A DNA stretch of 64,000 nucleotides, taken from assembly GCA_947471745.1 (NCBI GenBank), contig CANJKZ010000068.1, positions 2,709,001 to 2,773,000 on the forward strand, given 5' to 3'. The notes under the pieces were generated by a model. It had not been told where the DNA came from, ran no database searches, and saw only the letters and a program-made list of their open reading frames with translations. Every line of letters starts with the position of its first letter. The stretch's first letter is position 1. This document shows, piece after piece, positions 11,916-21,624 of this stretch. The position numbers and the translations under genes are program-made. The DNA is from Closterium sp. Naga37s-1. Its lineage: Eukaryota; Streptophyta; Zygnematophyceae; Desmidiales; Closteriaceae.

Positions 11916-13533
11916 GCAGTTTCTCGGGCACATGGTGAGTGCCGAGGGCATACACATGGACCCGCGGAAGATCGAAGCCGTCAAGAAATGGAAAGTACCG
12001 GAGAACGTGAAGGAGTTGCAGCAGTTCCTAGGCTTCGCTAACTACTACAACAGGTTCGTGCCGCAGTATGCTAAGATAGCAGCGCCACTGACCGACCTAC
12101 TGAAAAAGGATACGCCCTACAAGTGGGATACTCCTCATCAACAAGCCATGGAGCAGCTACAGACAGCACTGACCACAGCCCCAGTACTCATCTTACCGGA
12201 TCCAGACAAGGACTACGTGGTGGAAGAAGACGTTAGTGACCAAGCAGTCGGAGCAGTACTGATGCAGGATCACGGACGCGGTTTGCAGCCCATCGCCTAC
12301 CTCAGTAAGAAGCTACACGGAGCAGAACTGAACTACCCCATCCATGACAAGGAAGCCTTAGCAATAGTCATAGCCTTCAAGGCGTGGAGGTGTTACCTAG
12401 AGGGAGCCAAGACTACAGTCTATACTGACCACTGCAGTCTCAAATACCTGAAGTCACAGCCGACGCTCTCACGACGACAGGTGCGGTGGGTGGACTTCTT
12501 GGAAACTCACTTCCACTACGACATCGTCTACAAGCCCGGGCTACACAACAAAGCAGACGCGTTGAGCCGCCCCGGTCATGTAGCAGGCATCCAGCTCGAC
12601 GGGATGAACCCTCTGCTCAAGGGTCTATTCCAACATGGGTACTCCGTGGACGCAGAGATCGCTACAGCACAGACTAAGAAGCTGTTACAGTGGGAGAAAG
12701 ACTTAGCGGTAAGGAAGGGTTCAGGAAAGATTTGGGTACCGAATTACGCCCCGCTACGGCAGATCCTATTGGAGGAGTTTCACGACGTACCTTACGCGGG
12801 ACATTTCGGGAGCAACAAGACGTTAGCAGGGATAGCAAAGTATTACTACTGGCCCGGGATGGCAGCAGACGTGCAGCAGTTCGTCACCTCATGCGACACG
12901 TGCCAGCGGATGAAGAGCAGCAAGCAGAAAAAAGCAGGGTTACTTCAGCCTCTACCTGTACCGGAGCAGCCATGGCAGGTCGTTAGCCTCGACTTCATCA
13001 CAAGACTTCCTTCGACCTCACGGTGGCACGATTCCATCCTCGTAGTAATCGTTAAGTTCTCCAAAATGGGTCACTTCATACCGACCAACGCCACAGCTAC
13101 AGCCGAAGCAACTGCTCGCCTCTTCTTCGACCGCATCATCACCATCCACGTCATCCCCGCTACACTCATCTCAGACAGAGACCCCAAATTCATGAGTAAG
13201 TTCTGGAAGGAGCTCATGGGACTGTTGGGGACAAAGCTTGCAATGTCTTCAGCATACCACCCCCAGACTGACGGACAGACCGAGCGACTCAATCAAGTGG
13301 TTGAACAGTTACTGCGCACAGCTTGCAAAGACGACGTCAGCCACTGGGACACACAGTTACCGACCCTAGAGTTCGCTTACAACAACGCATCACATGCGGC
13401 CACAGGGAAAACTCCTTTCTTCCTGTGTTACGGACGGGAACCACTTACCCCACAGCAGCCAACCACACCGGCACACGTCCAAGCCGCACATGACTTCGTC
13501 ACCACTATGCAGCAGCTATGGGAGAAGACTTAG
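11916..13533 (+). pseudogene. G1 RT thumb, RNase H and integrase
   Basis: Open for about 540 codons. The RT thumb/connection ([24 protein letters not shown]) is followed by RNase H (DQAVGAVLMQD, HDKEALAIVIAFKAWR, YTDHCSLKYL, KADALSRPG). Integrase has the zinc module (HDVPYAGHFGSNKT with CDTCQRMK) and a core with D in SLDFITRLP, D in ISDRDPKF and E in TDGQTERLNQ. The frame ends at a TAG (13531-13533), a few codons before the E4 insertion. The rest of the protein resumes at 20115. Confidence 0.9.
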
Positions 13534-13545
13534 CGACGTCTCACC

Positions 13546-13676
13546 TGTCAAACATTATATGTTTATATTGTGTAGGCTATAGTGGGTTTAGCCTTAGGGG
13601 GTACAACAAACTTAGGGTTTCATACTTGTACCCAACTTCTTTCTAGTTCATTCATTCTCAGTACTATCTTCTAACA
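13546..13676 (+). repeat. E4 5' LTR and primer binding site
   Basis: 131 bp, starting TGTCAAACAT and ending CTAACA. The primer site follows at once (13677, TGGTATCCGACGCC). Only the first six bases match the initiator-tRNA-complementary TGGTATCAGAG seen in E8, E10 and the TRIM, so the primer site has drifted. Confidence 0.88.
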
Positions 13677-14436
13677 TGGTATCCGACGCCTAGGTTAGGA
13701 CCTAGGACCCACGTTCGGTAGGGCCCACCGTTCCGCCGCGCCGTCGAGCGCCTCGCTTCCTAGCGCCGTCGCGCGCCTCCTCTCCTAGCGCCGTCGTGCG
13801 CCCCTCCTCCTCGCGCCGTCGAGCACCCCCCCCCCCCCCCCCCCCCCCCCTCTTCCTAGCGTCGTCGTGCGCCCTTAGCACAGCCGCACGAGCCGCCCGT
13901 CAGCCGCACGCGCAGCCGCCTACTCCGCCGCACGCGCAGCCGCACGATAGGCCGCACGCGCAGCCGCACGTACGACAGCACGCGCAGCAGCTAGCGCAGC
14001 CGCGCGCGGCCGCCTACTCCGCCGCACGCGCAGCCGCACGATAGGCCGCACGCGCAGCCGCACGTACGACAGCACGCGCAGCAGCTAGCGCAGCCGCGCG
14101 CGGCCGCCTGCACAGCCGCACGCGCAGCTGCACGCTCGGCCGCACGCACGACCGCACGCACGGCAGCACGCACAGCTGCAAGCGCACGGCCGCCCACGCA
14201 ACCGCACGCACAGCTCCGCGCTAGGGGGTGCGTGCAGTCACGCGCACAGCCGCAAGAGCAAGCCGCCGCGCCGCCCTGCCCGAGCCGCGCCGCGCCGCCC
14301 TGCCCGAGCCGCGCCGCGCCGCCTTGCCCGAGCCGCGCCGCGCCGCCCTGCCCGAGCCGCACTGTGCTGTCACACTGCTACTACTGTACCTACTGTTCCT
14401 ACTCTTCCTACTGTTCCTACTGCTCCTACTGAAACT
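13677..14436 (+). repeat. E4 GC-rich leader with tandem repeats
   Basis: Untranslated leader between primer site and gag start. It holds a run of 25 C (13826-13850), a perfect 94-bp tandem duplication (13921-14014 and 14015-14108) and four copies of a 24-bp unit near 14265-14360 (core CGCCCTGCCCGAGCCGCG). The homopolymer and duplication could also be assembly-sensitive. ORFs in this stretch are open in several frames only because of composition. Confidence 0.8.
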
Positions 14437-15975
14437 ATGGCTAGTCCTGCAGTTCTAGCTTTCGATGCTGAGGGCCGCTCGATCCGTTTTGACACCTGGC
14501 TCGATGACCTCCATCTCTTCCTCCAGCTCACTGCTAAGGAGGATATCTCACTGTATGACCATGCGTTAGGCCTCGCTCCTGCCCCTGCTGAGACAGCTGA
14601 TAGTACTACCCGCTCACAGTGGCAGACTCGTGACGCCCACTCTCGCTTCACCATTCACAACTCCCTGCCGGTAGATGAACGCGAGCACTTTAGCCAGCAG
14701 AAGACTGCTCAGTCACTGTACAAAGCTGTCGTTGCTCGCTATTCCTCACCTGCCTCTGCTGCGCTAGGCCGCCTCTCACTGCCCTACCTGTTCCCAGACT
14801 TGGCCACATTCTCTACCGTTGCCGACCTCATTATTCACCTCCGCACTACTGAGATCCGCTTCCGTGCTGCCATGCCCGCTGAGTTTCTTGCCAAGAACCC
14901 CCCCCCGCTGTGGCTCACTCTTTACCACCTGGTCACCCGTCTCCCTGACTCCCTTCGTGCGGTCAGGGACACCTTCCTTGCCATGTGCCCCACTGAGCTC
15001 ACCATTGACCTGCTTGAGAAGCACCTGCTGGCAGCCGAGTCTAGTACAGTAGCTGTCGGTGCGTCTCGAGGCGACCCCCGCACCCCCTTCTTCGAGGGGT
15101 GTTCCCCCTCCCCTCTTCTTCCCTCTGTTGCCTCTGCTGCTGCTGTCGACCTTCTCGGTGCTGAGAAGGTCGGGACTGCGTCTACTGCGAGTGCGAGGCG
15201 CCGCAGCGGCAAAGGCAAAGGGGCAAGGGGGGCGGCGGTGATGATGGGGGCGGCGGTGATGATGGGGGCGGCGGTGGTTGGGGCGGTGGGGGCGGTGGGG
15301 GTGGTGGTGGGGCTGGAGGGGCCAGTGGCAGCGGCGGGGGTAGTGATGGCAGCGGCGGGGGTGGTGGCGGCAGCGGCGGGAGTGGTGGCGGCAGCGGCGG
15401 GAGTGGTGGCGCCAGTGGTGGAGGAGGTGGCCGGGGTTGGGGCAGTGGTGGTGGCGGCGGCGGCCGCGGTGGGAGTGGTGGTCGTGGGGGCGGCGGAGGC
15501 AGTGGAGCTCGTGGCAGCTCGGGTGGTGGCCTGCGCCAGCAGCAGACCCTGTCGCCCCAGGAACTCCGTGAGTGGTACTCTCAGCGTAGGGGGGGTGGTC
15601 TTAACTGCCCGTACGTCATCCGCACAGGTGACCGCGCTGGTCAGCCGTGTGGGAGGGCGCACACCCTGCAGCGCTACTTCTCCCGCCTCGACGACGCCTG
15701 GCGCACCCAGTTTCCGGCTGCTACTGAGCTGCCTCGTTGGTTTGATCTGATCAAGAAAAACATTGATGTCTATGCTCTTGACTTTGATGCTATCCTTGGT
15801 GCCATGTATGTGATGTCTACTAGTGGAGAGGGTGACTGTTACCTGTGTGTCCCGCCCGACCCGGGCATTAGGACCAGTGAGGCTGCTGCTCTAGGTGCTA
15901 GTGTGTCTGCTGCCCCAGGTGCTGGTGAGGCTGCTGCTCTATGTGCTGCTCTAGAGTCTAGTACAGAAGCGCCTT
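14437..15975 (+). pseudogene. E4 gag
   Basis: Starts MASPAVLAFDAEGRS. The core is the UBN2-like Copia gag fold by its conserved blocks (FDTWLDDLHLFL, RSQWQTRDAHSRF, LYKAVVARYSSPASAALGRL, LPDSLRAVRDTFLAMCPTEL, LLEKHLLAAES). From about 15190 the protein becomes Gly-rich; a frameshift near 15220 converts the Gly run to Ala/Val. In the correct downstream frame an atypical zinc knuckle appears (CPYVIRTGDRAGQPCGRAHT), whose last Cys is replaced by Tyr here. The block LDDAWRTQFPAATELPRW and EGDCYLCVPPDPG follow. The frame ends near 15975 at an internal deletion. Confidence 0.88.
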
Positions 15976-16938
15976 CGTGCCATGCACAAACGGTACCTTG
16001 TCTCTGGTCTTCCCCGGGTACTCCCTCCCCTCCCGCCCTCTCCTGCTCCTCCCTGTCTTCCCTGTGTCGAGGGGCGGCAGCGCGCCGCTCCTCACTCCTC
16101 CTCGTTTCCCCCGACGACTGCTCCCTTGCAGACGCTCCACATGGACGTGTGGGGCCCAGCCCGCGTCCGTGGACAGGGTCAGGAGAGGTACTTCTTGATA
16201 GTTGTTGACGACTACTCGCGCTACACCACGGTCTTCCCCTTGCGCACCAAGGGTGAAGTCTCTGATGTTTTGATCCCTTGGATCCGCACTGCCCGTCTTC
16301 AGCTCAGCGAGAGGTTCCACTCGGACTTTCCTGTCCTACGTCTGCACTCTGACAGAGGTGGGGAGTTTTCCTCCGACCTCTTGAGGGCCTACTGTCAGGG
16401 GCAGGGCATTGAGCAGTCGTTCACGCTTCCAGCCTCTCCACAGCAGAATGGGGTTGCTGAGCGCCGCATTGGCTTGGTCATGGAGGTCGCTCGTACCTCC
16501 TTGATCCATGCGGCTGCCCCCCACTTTCTGTGGCCGTTTGCGGTCCGATACGCTGCGCATCAGCTCAACCTCTGGCCCCGTGTCTCCGTTCCGGAGAGTT
16601 CGCCGACACTGCGTTAGACGGGAGAGGTTGGTGATGAGTCGCGTTTTCGGGTCTGGGGATCTTGAGCTTTTGTTCGCGACACGTCCGCGGACAAGCTCTC
16701 CTCCCGCGCTGTTCCTTGCGTCTTCCTTGGCTTTGTCCCGGACGCGTCTGGTTGGCAGTTTTACCACCCCACCTCGCGTCGTGTCCTGCCCTCTCAGGAC
16801 GTCACTTTTGACGAGTCCGTCCCCTACTACCGCCTCTTCCCCTACCGCACTGCCCCGCTCCCCCCCCCGCCTCTCTTCCTCGCTCCAGGTGCTGCTGTAG
16901 TAGACCCCCTCCCCCCTCAGGGTGCCGCTCCCTCAGGT
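15976..16938 (+). pseudogene. E4 integrase
   Basis: Begins inside the pre-integrase module (MHKRYLVSGLP, then CLPCVEGRQRAAPH). The integrase core has D in HMDVWGPA, D in HSDRGGEF and E in GVAERRIGL, all present. Two stops interrupt the C-terminal part: TAG at 16615 and TGA at 16663. The same frame continues to the RT half. Compared with E6 and E9, the protease (LDSGAS) and roughly 150-200 residues of pre-integrase sequence are missing at the upstream border, so E4 could mature its proteins only with protease supplied elsewhere. Confidence 0.85.
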
Positions 16939-19794
16939 GTGTCCCAGGTAGACCCGGTTGAGCCTGTCGAGGTAGCTGTCGACTCTCGTCCTGCTTGGGG
17001 TGCTGAGCCTGAGTGTGCGGAGCCTGGGGGTGCGGAGCCTGGGGGTGCGGAGCCTGGGGGTGCTGGACCTGAGGGTGCTGCGACTGAGGGTGCTGAGCCT
17101 GGGGGTGCTACTCCTGGGCGTTCGACGCCTGGAGACCCTCCTTCTTCCCAGCAGCTGCGTGAGTGGTACTCGCGGTACTGCAGCCTCAGGAGAGGTGCTG
17201 CTGCAGCTAGTGCTCGTGGTTCCCCGCCTCGGCGGGAGCTACCCTCTCCCCAGCGACTCCGAGAGTGGTACGCTCGGCGCTGCAGTCTCCGGAGTGGTGC
17301 TGCTGGTGCTGGGGACCCTGGCGTTGGAGCTACTGCTGGTGCTGAGGACCCTGGAGTCGGAGCTGCGGCTGGTGCTACGGACCCTGGAGTTGGAGCTGCT
17401 GCTGGTGCTGAGGACCCGGGCGCTGGAGCTGCTGCTGGTGCTACGGACCCTGGCGTTGGAGCTGTTGCTGGTGCTGCGGACCCTGGAGTTGGAGCTGCTG
17501 CTGGTGCTGAGGACCCTGGAGTGGGAGCTGCTGCTGGTGCTGCGGACCCTGGCGTTGGAGCTGCTGCTGGTGCTGCGGACCCTGGCGTTGGAGCTGCTGC
17601 TGGTGCTGCGGACCCTGGAGTTGGAGCTACTGCTGGTGCTGAGGACCCTGGAGTTGGAGCTGCTGCTGGTGCTGACGCTGGTGGAGCTACTGGTGGTCCT
17701 GCGGGCGCTGTCGCTGGTGGCCCTGGAGCTGAGGCTACTGGTGGTCTCTCTGCTGGTTCTGGCGGCGCTACGCGGCCGCAGCCGTACTTCGTTCCGCTCC
17801 TTCAGCAGGTTCTTGGTCAGTCGCCTCCTCCTTGTCCTGCTCCCTCCTTAGAGTGTCTTCCGCCAGTCCCGTCGCAGTCACGGTTGCCTCTTGCCTTACC
17901 ACTCCCTGGTCCTTCTCCTTACACTGGTCCGACTGGAGGTCTTACAGAGCGTCGTGAGCCTGAGTCTCGTCCTGCGTCTGCTCTAGTCGCTGAGTTAGTT
18001 GACTTTGCTGCCGCTTGTCGTCTAGACTACGCCGCTAGCCTTGTCGCTGAGTCTGAGTCTGAGTCTGTCTGTCCTCTGTCCGTCGGGGGTGAGTGTGCTC
18101 TTGGCACGGACGTCCTTGAGGACAGGCAGGAGGAGTTTGAGTGCTTTGCCGCTGCTTTACCTCATCTCGTGTCCATGCTGGTTGCCCCTGAGGGAGACCC
18201 GGATGCTCCAGACATCCCGACCCCGCGCTCTTACGCTGAGGCGATCGCGGGTGAGTACTCCTCTCAGTGGCAGATAGCCATGGACACAGAGATGGCTTCC
18301 TGGAAGTCCACAGGCACCTACGTAGACGACGTTCCCCCACCTGGGGCGAACATTGTCAGTGGCATGTGGATTTTCAGGGTGAAGCGGCCGCCGGGTTCTC
18401 CGCCTGTCTTCAAGGCGCGTTACGTGGCTCGAGGCTTCAGTCAGCGAGAGGGAGTTGACTTCTTCCAGACCTTCTCCCCGACCCCGAGGATGACCACTCT
18501 TCGGGTTCTGCTGCACGTCGCCGCTCAGCGTGACTACGAGCTCCACTCGCTTGACTTCAGCACTGCTTTCCTACAGGGCAGCCTGCACGAGGAGATCTGG
18601 CTGCGCCGCCCACCTGGCTTCACTGGGTCGTTCCCTCCTGGTACCCAGTGGAGCCTCCGGCGGCCAGTCTACGGTCTCCGCCAGGTGCCGCGTGAGTGGC
18701 ACGACACACTGAGGACTACACTTGCGGCTCTTGGGTTCGCTCCTTCTACTGCTGACCCGTCGCTGTTTCTACGCACCGACACTTCGCTGCCGCCGTTCTA
18801 TATCCTCGTGTACGTCGACGACTTGGTCTTTGCCACTGCTCACACTACGGCACTCGCCCACGTGAAGTCGGAGCTGCAGAAGAGACACACGTGCACAGAC
18901 CTGGGTGAACTGACAAGCTATCTTGGCTTGCGGATCACCCGGGACAGAGCACGGCGCACCATCACCTTGACTCAGTCACACATGGTGCAGCAGGTCCTTC
19001 AGCGCTTCCGCTTCACGTACTCCTCGCCTCAGACCACTCTTCTGCCTACCGGTCACTCGCTCTCAGCTCTGCCTTCGGATGAGTCCGTAGAGCCGAGTGG
19101 CCCGTATCCAGAGCTTGTGGGCTGCCTCATGTACCTGATGACCTGCACTCGGCCTGGCCTTGCATACCCTCTTAGCATCCTTGCACGCTATGTCGCTCCT
19201 GGTCGTCACCGGAAGGAGCACATGGATGCTGCTAAGAGGGTGTTGCGCTACTTGTGCAGTACGTCGGGCATGGGGCTAGTGCTTGGAGGGCGAGACCGAG
19301 TTGTACTCACTGGGCACTCAGACGCTTCTTGGGCAGACGACCAGGCTACTCAGCGGTCGTCTCAGGGTTACACCTTCAGCCTAGGCTCTGGTTCAGTTTC
19401 TTGGCGTTCTACACGCTCGTCTTCTGTTCTCAGCTCCAGTTGTGAGGCTGAGATCTACGCCACAGCCATGGCTGCACAGGAGTTACGCTGGCTCACCTAC
19501 CTGCTGACCGACCTGGGAGAGCGGCCTCGTTCTCCTCCAGTGCTGTACGTCGACAACAAGGCTGCCATAGCCTTGTGTGAGGAGCACAGACTGGAGCACA
19601 GAACGAAGCATATCGCTCTGCGCTACTTTCTTGCTCGAGAGCTGCAGCAGCGCGGTCAGCTTCGTCTGCGTTACGTGGCCACTCGGGCCAACACTGCTGA
19701 TGTGTTCACCAAGGCGCTTCAGCCTTGTGACCATCAGCGCTTGTGTACTGTTCTAGGCCTCGTGCCTACTAGGCCTCACTTGCTTACTTCTTGA
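16939..19794 (+). CDS. E4 linker, reverse transcriptase and RNase H (open)
   Basis: 951 codons without a stop, same frame as the gag start. Residues 1-120 are repeats of a five-residue Gly-Ala-Glu-Pro type and Arg/Tyr-rich blocks. Residues about 120-260 are an 11-residue tandem repeat. RT runs from about residue 470 (GTYVDDVPPPGANIVSG, ARYVARGFSQREGVDFFQTF, SLDFSTAFLQGSL) to the catalytic YILVYVDDLVFAT, then TCTDLGELTSYLGLRITRD. RNase H has TGHSDASWADDQ, SSSCEAEIYATAMAAQELRW and LYVDNKAAIALCEEH, ending VFTKALQPCDHQR and LLTS. All catalytic motifs of RT and RNase H are intact. It is part of a polyprotein broken upstream; the first Met is not necessarily a real start. Confidence 0.9.
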   Translation: MSQVDPVEPVEVAVDSRPAWGAEPECAEPGGAEPGGAEPGGAGPEGAATEGAEPGGATPGRSTPGDPPSSQQLREWYSRYCSLRRGAAAASARGSPPRRELPSPQRLREWYARRCSLRSGAAGAGDPGVGATAGAEDPGVGAAAGATDPGVGAAAGAEDPGAGAAAGATDPGVGAVAGAADPGVGAAAGAEDPGVGAAAGAADPGVGAAAGAADPGVGAAAGAADPGVGATAGAEDPGVGAAAGADAGGATGGPAGAVAGGPGAEATGGLSAGSGGATRPQPYFVPLLQQVLGQSPPPCPAPSLECLPPVPSQSRLPLALPLPGPSPYTGPTGGLTERREPESRPASALVAELVDFAAACRLDYAASLVAESESESVCPLSVGGECALGTDVLEDRQEEFECFAAALPHLVSMLVAPEGDPDAPDIPTPRSYAEAIAGEYSSQWQIAMDTEMASWKSTGTYVDDVPPPGANIVSGMWIFRVKRPPGSPPVFKARYVARGFSQREGVDFFQTFSPTPRMTTLRVLLHVAAQRDYELHSLDFSTAFLQGSLHEEIWLRRPPGFTGSFPPGTQWSLRRPVYGLRQVPREWHDTLRTTLAALGFAPSTADPSLFLRTDTSLPPFYILVYVDDLVFATAHTTALAHVKSELQKRHTCTDLGELTSYLGLRITRDRARRTITLTQSHMVQQVLQRFRFTYSSPQTTLLPTGHSLSALPSDESVEPSGPYPELVGCLMYLMTCTRPGLAYPLSILARYVAPGRHRKEHMDAAKRVLRYLCSTSGMGLVLGGRDRVVLTGHSDASWADDQATQRSSQGYTFSLGSGSVSWRSTRSSSVLSSSCEAEIYATAMAAQELRWLTYLLTDLGERPRSPPVLYVDNKAAIALCEEHRLEHRTKHIALRYFLARELQQRGQLRLRYVATRANTADVFTKALQPCDHQRLCTVLGLVPTRPHLLTS
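17290..17680 (+). repeat. 33-bp coding tandem repeat in E4 linker
   Basis: About eleven copies of a unit encoding GVGAAAGAEDP with small variants (ATDP, AADP). The period is a multiple of three, so length changes keep the frame. E6 and E9 have different Ala/Gly repeats at the same position. Confidence 0.9.
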
Positions 19795-20023
19795 CTCTGC
19801 TTGTACTGTAATCTCTATATATATACCTGCATGTTTACTCTTGCTAGGTTGTGATCACTGTATCTCTTGTTATATTATCAACCTGCATGTGAACTGGTCT
19901 TGTGACCACTTGCTTGTGCTCAGAATTTGTGTGGTTTCCTTGAGATCCACCCTGAGCTTGCTTTGCTTTGCTTTGACTGGTCTTGTGACCATCTGGTTGT
20001 CTCCCACTTAGCCTATGGGGGTG

Positions 20024-20114
20024 TGTCAAACATTATATGTTTATATTGTGTAGGCTATAGTGGGTTTAGCCTTAGGGGGTACAACAAACTTAGGGTTTCA
20101 TACTTGTACCCAAC
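20024..20114 (+). repeat. E4 truncated 3' LTR with polypurine tract
   Basis: TGTCAAACAT starts at 20024, directly after the polypurine tract CCTATGGGGGTG. The preceding 19795-20023 is untranslated, with a short TATATATA run and a GTGAACTGG/CTTGTGACC block also seen in E6, E7 and E9. The LTR stops after 91 bases at CCCAAC and G1 coding sequence follows immediately. Confidence 0.88.
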
Positions 20115-20619
20115 GATGCAGAGCTCCCAGAAGCAGTATGCCGATCGTCAGCGACGAGATCACTCAGTAGCAGTTGGAGATCAGGTGCTTCTTGACACAC
20201 GCAACTTGAACCTGTCTCACCTACCATCCAAGCTCCGTCCTCGCTTCTGTGGTCCTTTTCTCGTTGAGGCACAGGTGACACCAGTTACATTCCGCTTGCG
20301 CTTACCAGATACATGGAAGCTTCACAATGCTTTCCATGTTCAGCTACTGAAGCCCTACAAGGACCCCAACCGACAGTTCCAGGGACGCCAGCTACTGCCA
20401 CCACCACCTGTTCTCATACAGGATGAACCCGAGTACGAAGTGGAGCGCGTTCTCACTCATCGGCGCCGCGGCAGCAAGACCCTCGAGTTCCTGATCCGCT
20501 GGAACGGATACGACCCCACTGAGGACAGTTGGGTTGCAGAAGCTGATATGGGCAACGCACGCCGTGCTCTCAAGGACTATCTTGTCAAGCAGGGTGTATC
20601 TCACGCCACCCAGCTTTGA
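20115..20619 (+). pseudogene. G1 integrase tail with chromodomain
   Basis: Continuation of the G1 protein after E4. It starts with the alpha-helical block QKQYADRQRRDHSVAVGDQV and the GPFLVEAQVTPVTFRL and WKLHNAFHVQLLKPY blocks typical of gypsy integrase C-termini. It ends in a chromodomain: EYEVERVLTHRRRGSKTLEF, LIRWNGYDPTEDSWVAEADM. The aromatic and acidic core positions are present. Chromodomains of chromoviruses are known to bind histone marks and steer integration to heterochromatin. The stop is at about 20617-20619, followed by a G-rich polypurine tract. Confidence 0.92.
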
Positions 20620-20629
20620 GGGGGGGACG

Positions 20630-21008
20630 TGTGAGAGTACGACGGCTTATGCCAGCTATGCTTGCTTGCCTTTACTTTATCATGCTATTTCTAGCATAGG
20701 ATAATTATATGCATGCATGAATTGCTTGATTTCCTAGGCTAGGTGCTTTCCTATATTTTATTATAGTTATAGCACCGAGCTAGGTTGCGTGCACCGAATT
20801 CTGGCTTTTCGGTTGCCACCGAATCGCCTTCTACCGAATTCGGGAAGGATCTGTTCGGGACGCTTCGCGACCCTCAAAACCTTCGCGTAACACCTGGTTA
20901 CGGGGCCTTGTGTCGAGCCTATATATAGCCTCGTGTTGTACCCAGGTGATCATTCAATTCAATTCAATTCACATTCTCTATTCTGAGCTCGATCCTAGAT
21001 CCTCACAA
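20630..21008 (+). repeat. G1 3' LTR
   Basis: 379 bp bounded by TGTGAG and CTCACA, a perfect 6-bp terminal inverted repeat. It follows the polypurine tract GAGGGGGGGACG. A TATATATAG box lies at 20920-20928, a likely promoter for element RNA. CACCGAAT-type motifs recur near 20795-20840. The LTR ends exactly where E5 coding homology starts. Confidence 0.88.
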
Positions 21009-21496
21009 TGCCGTTCTGCTGCGGGGTGTACGGGCAGGTCAGGTCATGGACGATCCCCTTGCCGTTCACGAAGTCATTGAACTGCTTCCCGAGGAACTCC
21101 CCTCAGCTGGGGCTCCATCACCCCGGCCATCTCCAGCTGGGGCTCCATTGCTTCCTTCCACGTGAGTATGTCGGGTCGACCGACCAGCGGGGGGGTGTCC
21201 AAGATCCTGTCCGGCGTAAACTTGAAGTAGCCGTAGCTCGGTGCAATCCCGCCCGCTGTCACGTGGGTCGCCGACATCGGCGACAATCCGCTTCGACGTC
21301 CTCCGACGTCGCCCTGCGATGAGCTTGCAGCCGCCGACAACTTCATTCCTCGCGCCTGAACGCCTCCGACTTCATCGGCGTGAATCACACCACGCTGCCT
21401 CGACGTGCCTCCCGCACTGCTGCCGACTCGGCCAACCAGCGTGGACGCCCACGTCGACGCCGCCCTCAGTGTTCACCAGTCGAGGAGAGGCAGGCC
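21009..21496 (-). mobile_element. E5: internally deleted E2-family Copia
   Basis: On the minus strand the gag block VIHADEVGGVQARG, GGIAPSYGYFKFTP and ILTWKEAMEPQLEMAG matches E2 gag at 6260-6500. It is followed within a few codons by the integrase segment around the catalytic Glu and its upstream helix (21009-21110), which matches E2 at 4890-4990. The knuckle, protease and N-terminal integrase between them are deleted. G1 inserted at the integrase end and E6 at the gag end; the other side of E6 is an E2-type LTR (28730-29244). Confidence 0.82.
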
Positions 21497-21624
21497 TGTG
21501 AGAAAACGAGGAATGAATTGACTAAGGAAAAGATGGGTACAAGTAGGAAACCCTAGAAATGTGTTGTACCCCATATGTGATACCCCACTACAGCCTACAC
21601 AGGCTAAGTCATATAACTCTGACA
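21497..21624 (-). repeat. E6 3' LTR and polypurine tract
   Basis: Read on the minus strand, CCTATGGGGGTG (from 21637 down to about 21625) precedes TGTCAGAGTT at 21624, and the LTR ends CTCACA at 21497, 128 bp in all. It aligns by eye with the LTRs of E4, E8 and E9. Confidence 0.87.

Larger units (their letters stand above)
13546..20114 (+). mobile_element. E4: short-LTR Copia inserted in G1
   Basis: 5' LTR 13546-13676, primer site at 13677, leader, gag, integrase, linker, RT-RNase H, polypurine tract and a truncated 3' LTR (20024-20114). It lies within the G1 integrase C-terminal region, and G1 resumes immediately after it. The first 91 bases of both LTRs are identical by eye, but the 3' copy lacks the last 40. 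No 5-bp duplication is visible at the damaged right border. Internal defects are a frameshift in the Gly-rich gag part, loss of the protease and most of the pre-integrase module near 15970, and two stops in integrase. The RT-RNase H half is fully open. Confidence 0.92.
9485..21008 (+). mobile_element. G1: Ty3/gypsy chromovirus interrupted by E4
   Basis: Plus-strand gypsy with gag, protease, RT, RNase H, integrase and a C-terminal chromodomain. The body is split: 9485-13545 and 20115-21008, with Copia E4 between. The 3' LTR (20630-21008) is complete. No 5' LTR is present: a near-copy of a 20-base E3 segment (AGATGACCA at 9434 and 9499) marks the left junction, followed directly by the gag leader. 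The right LTR abuts E5. Left and right flanks are different elements, so this is not a simple insertion. The coding region has a gag nonsense codon, a gag frameshift and a deletion of the RT active site. Confidence 0.9.

Noticed and set aside
17000..17851. Leu/Val-rich 283-codon ORF
   Set aside because: Shadow frame of the 33-bp repeat inside the E4 linker.
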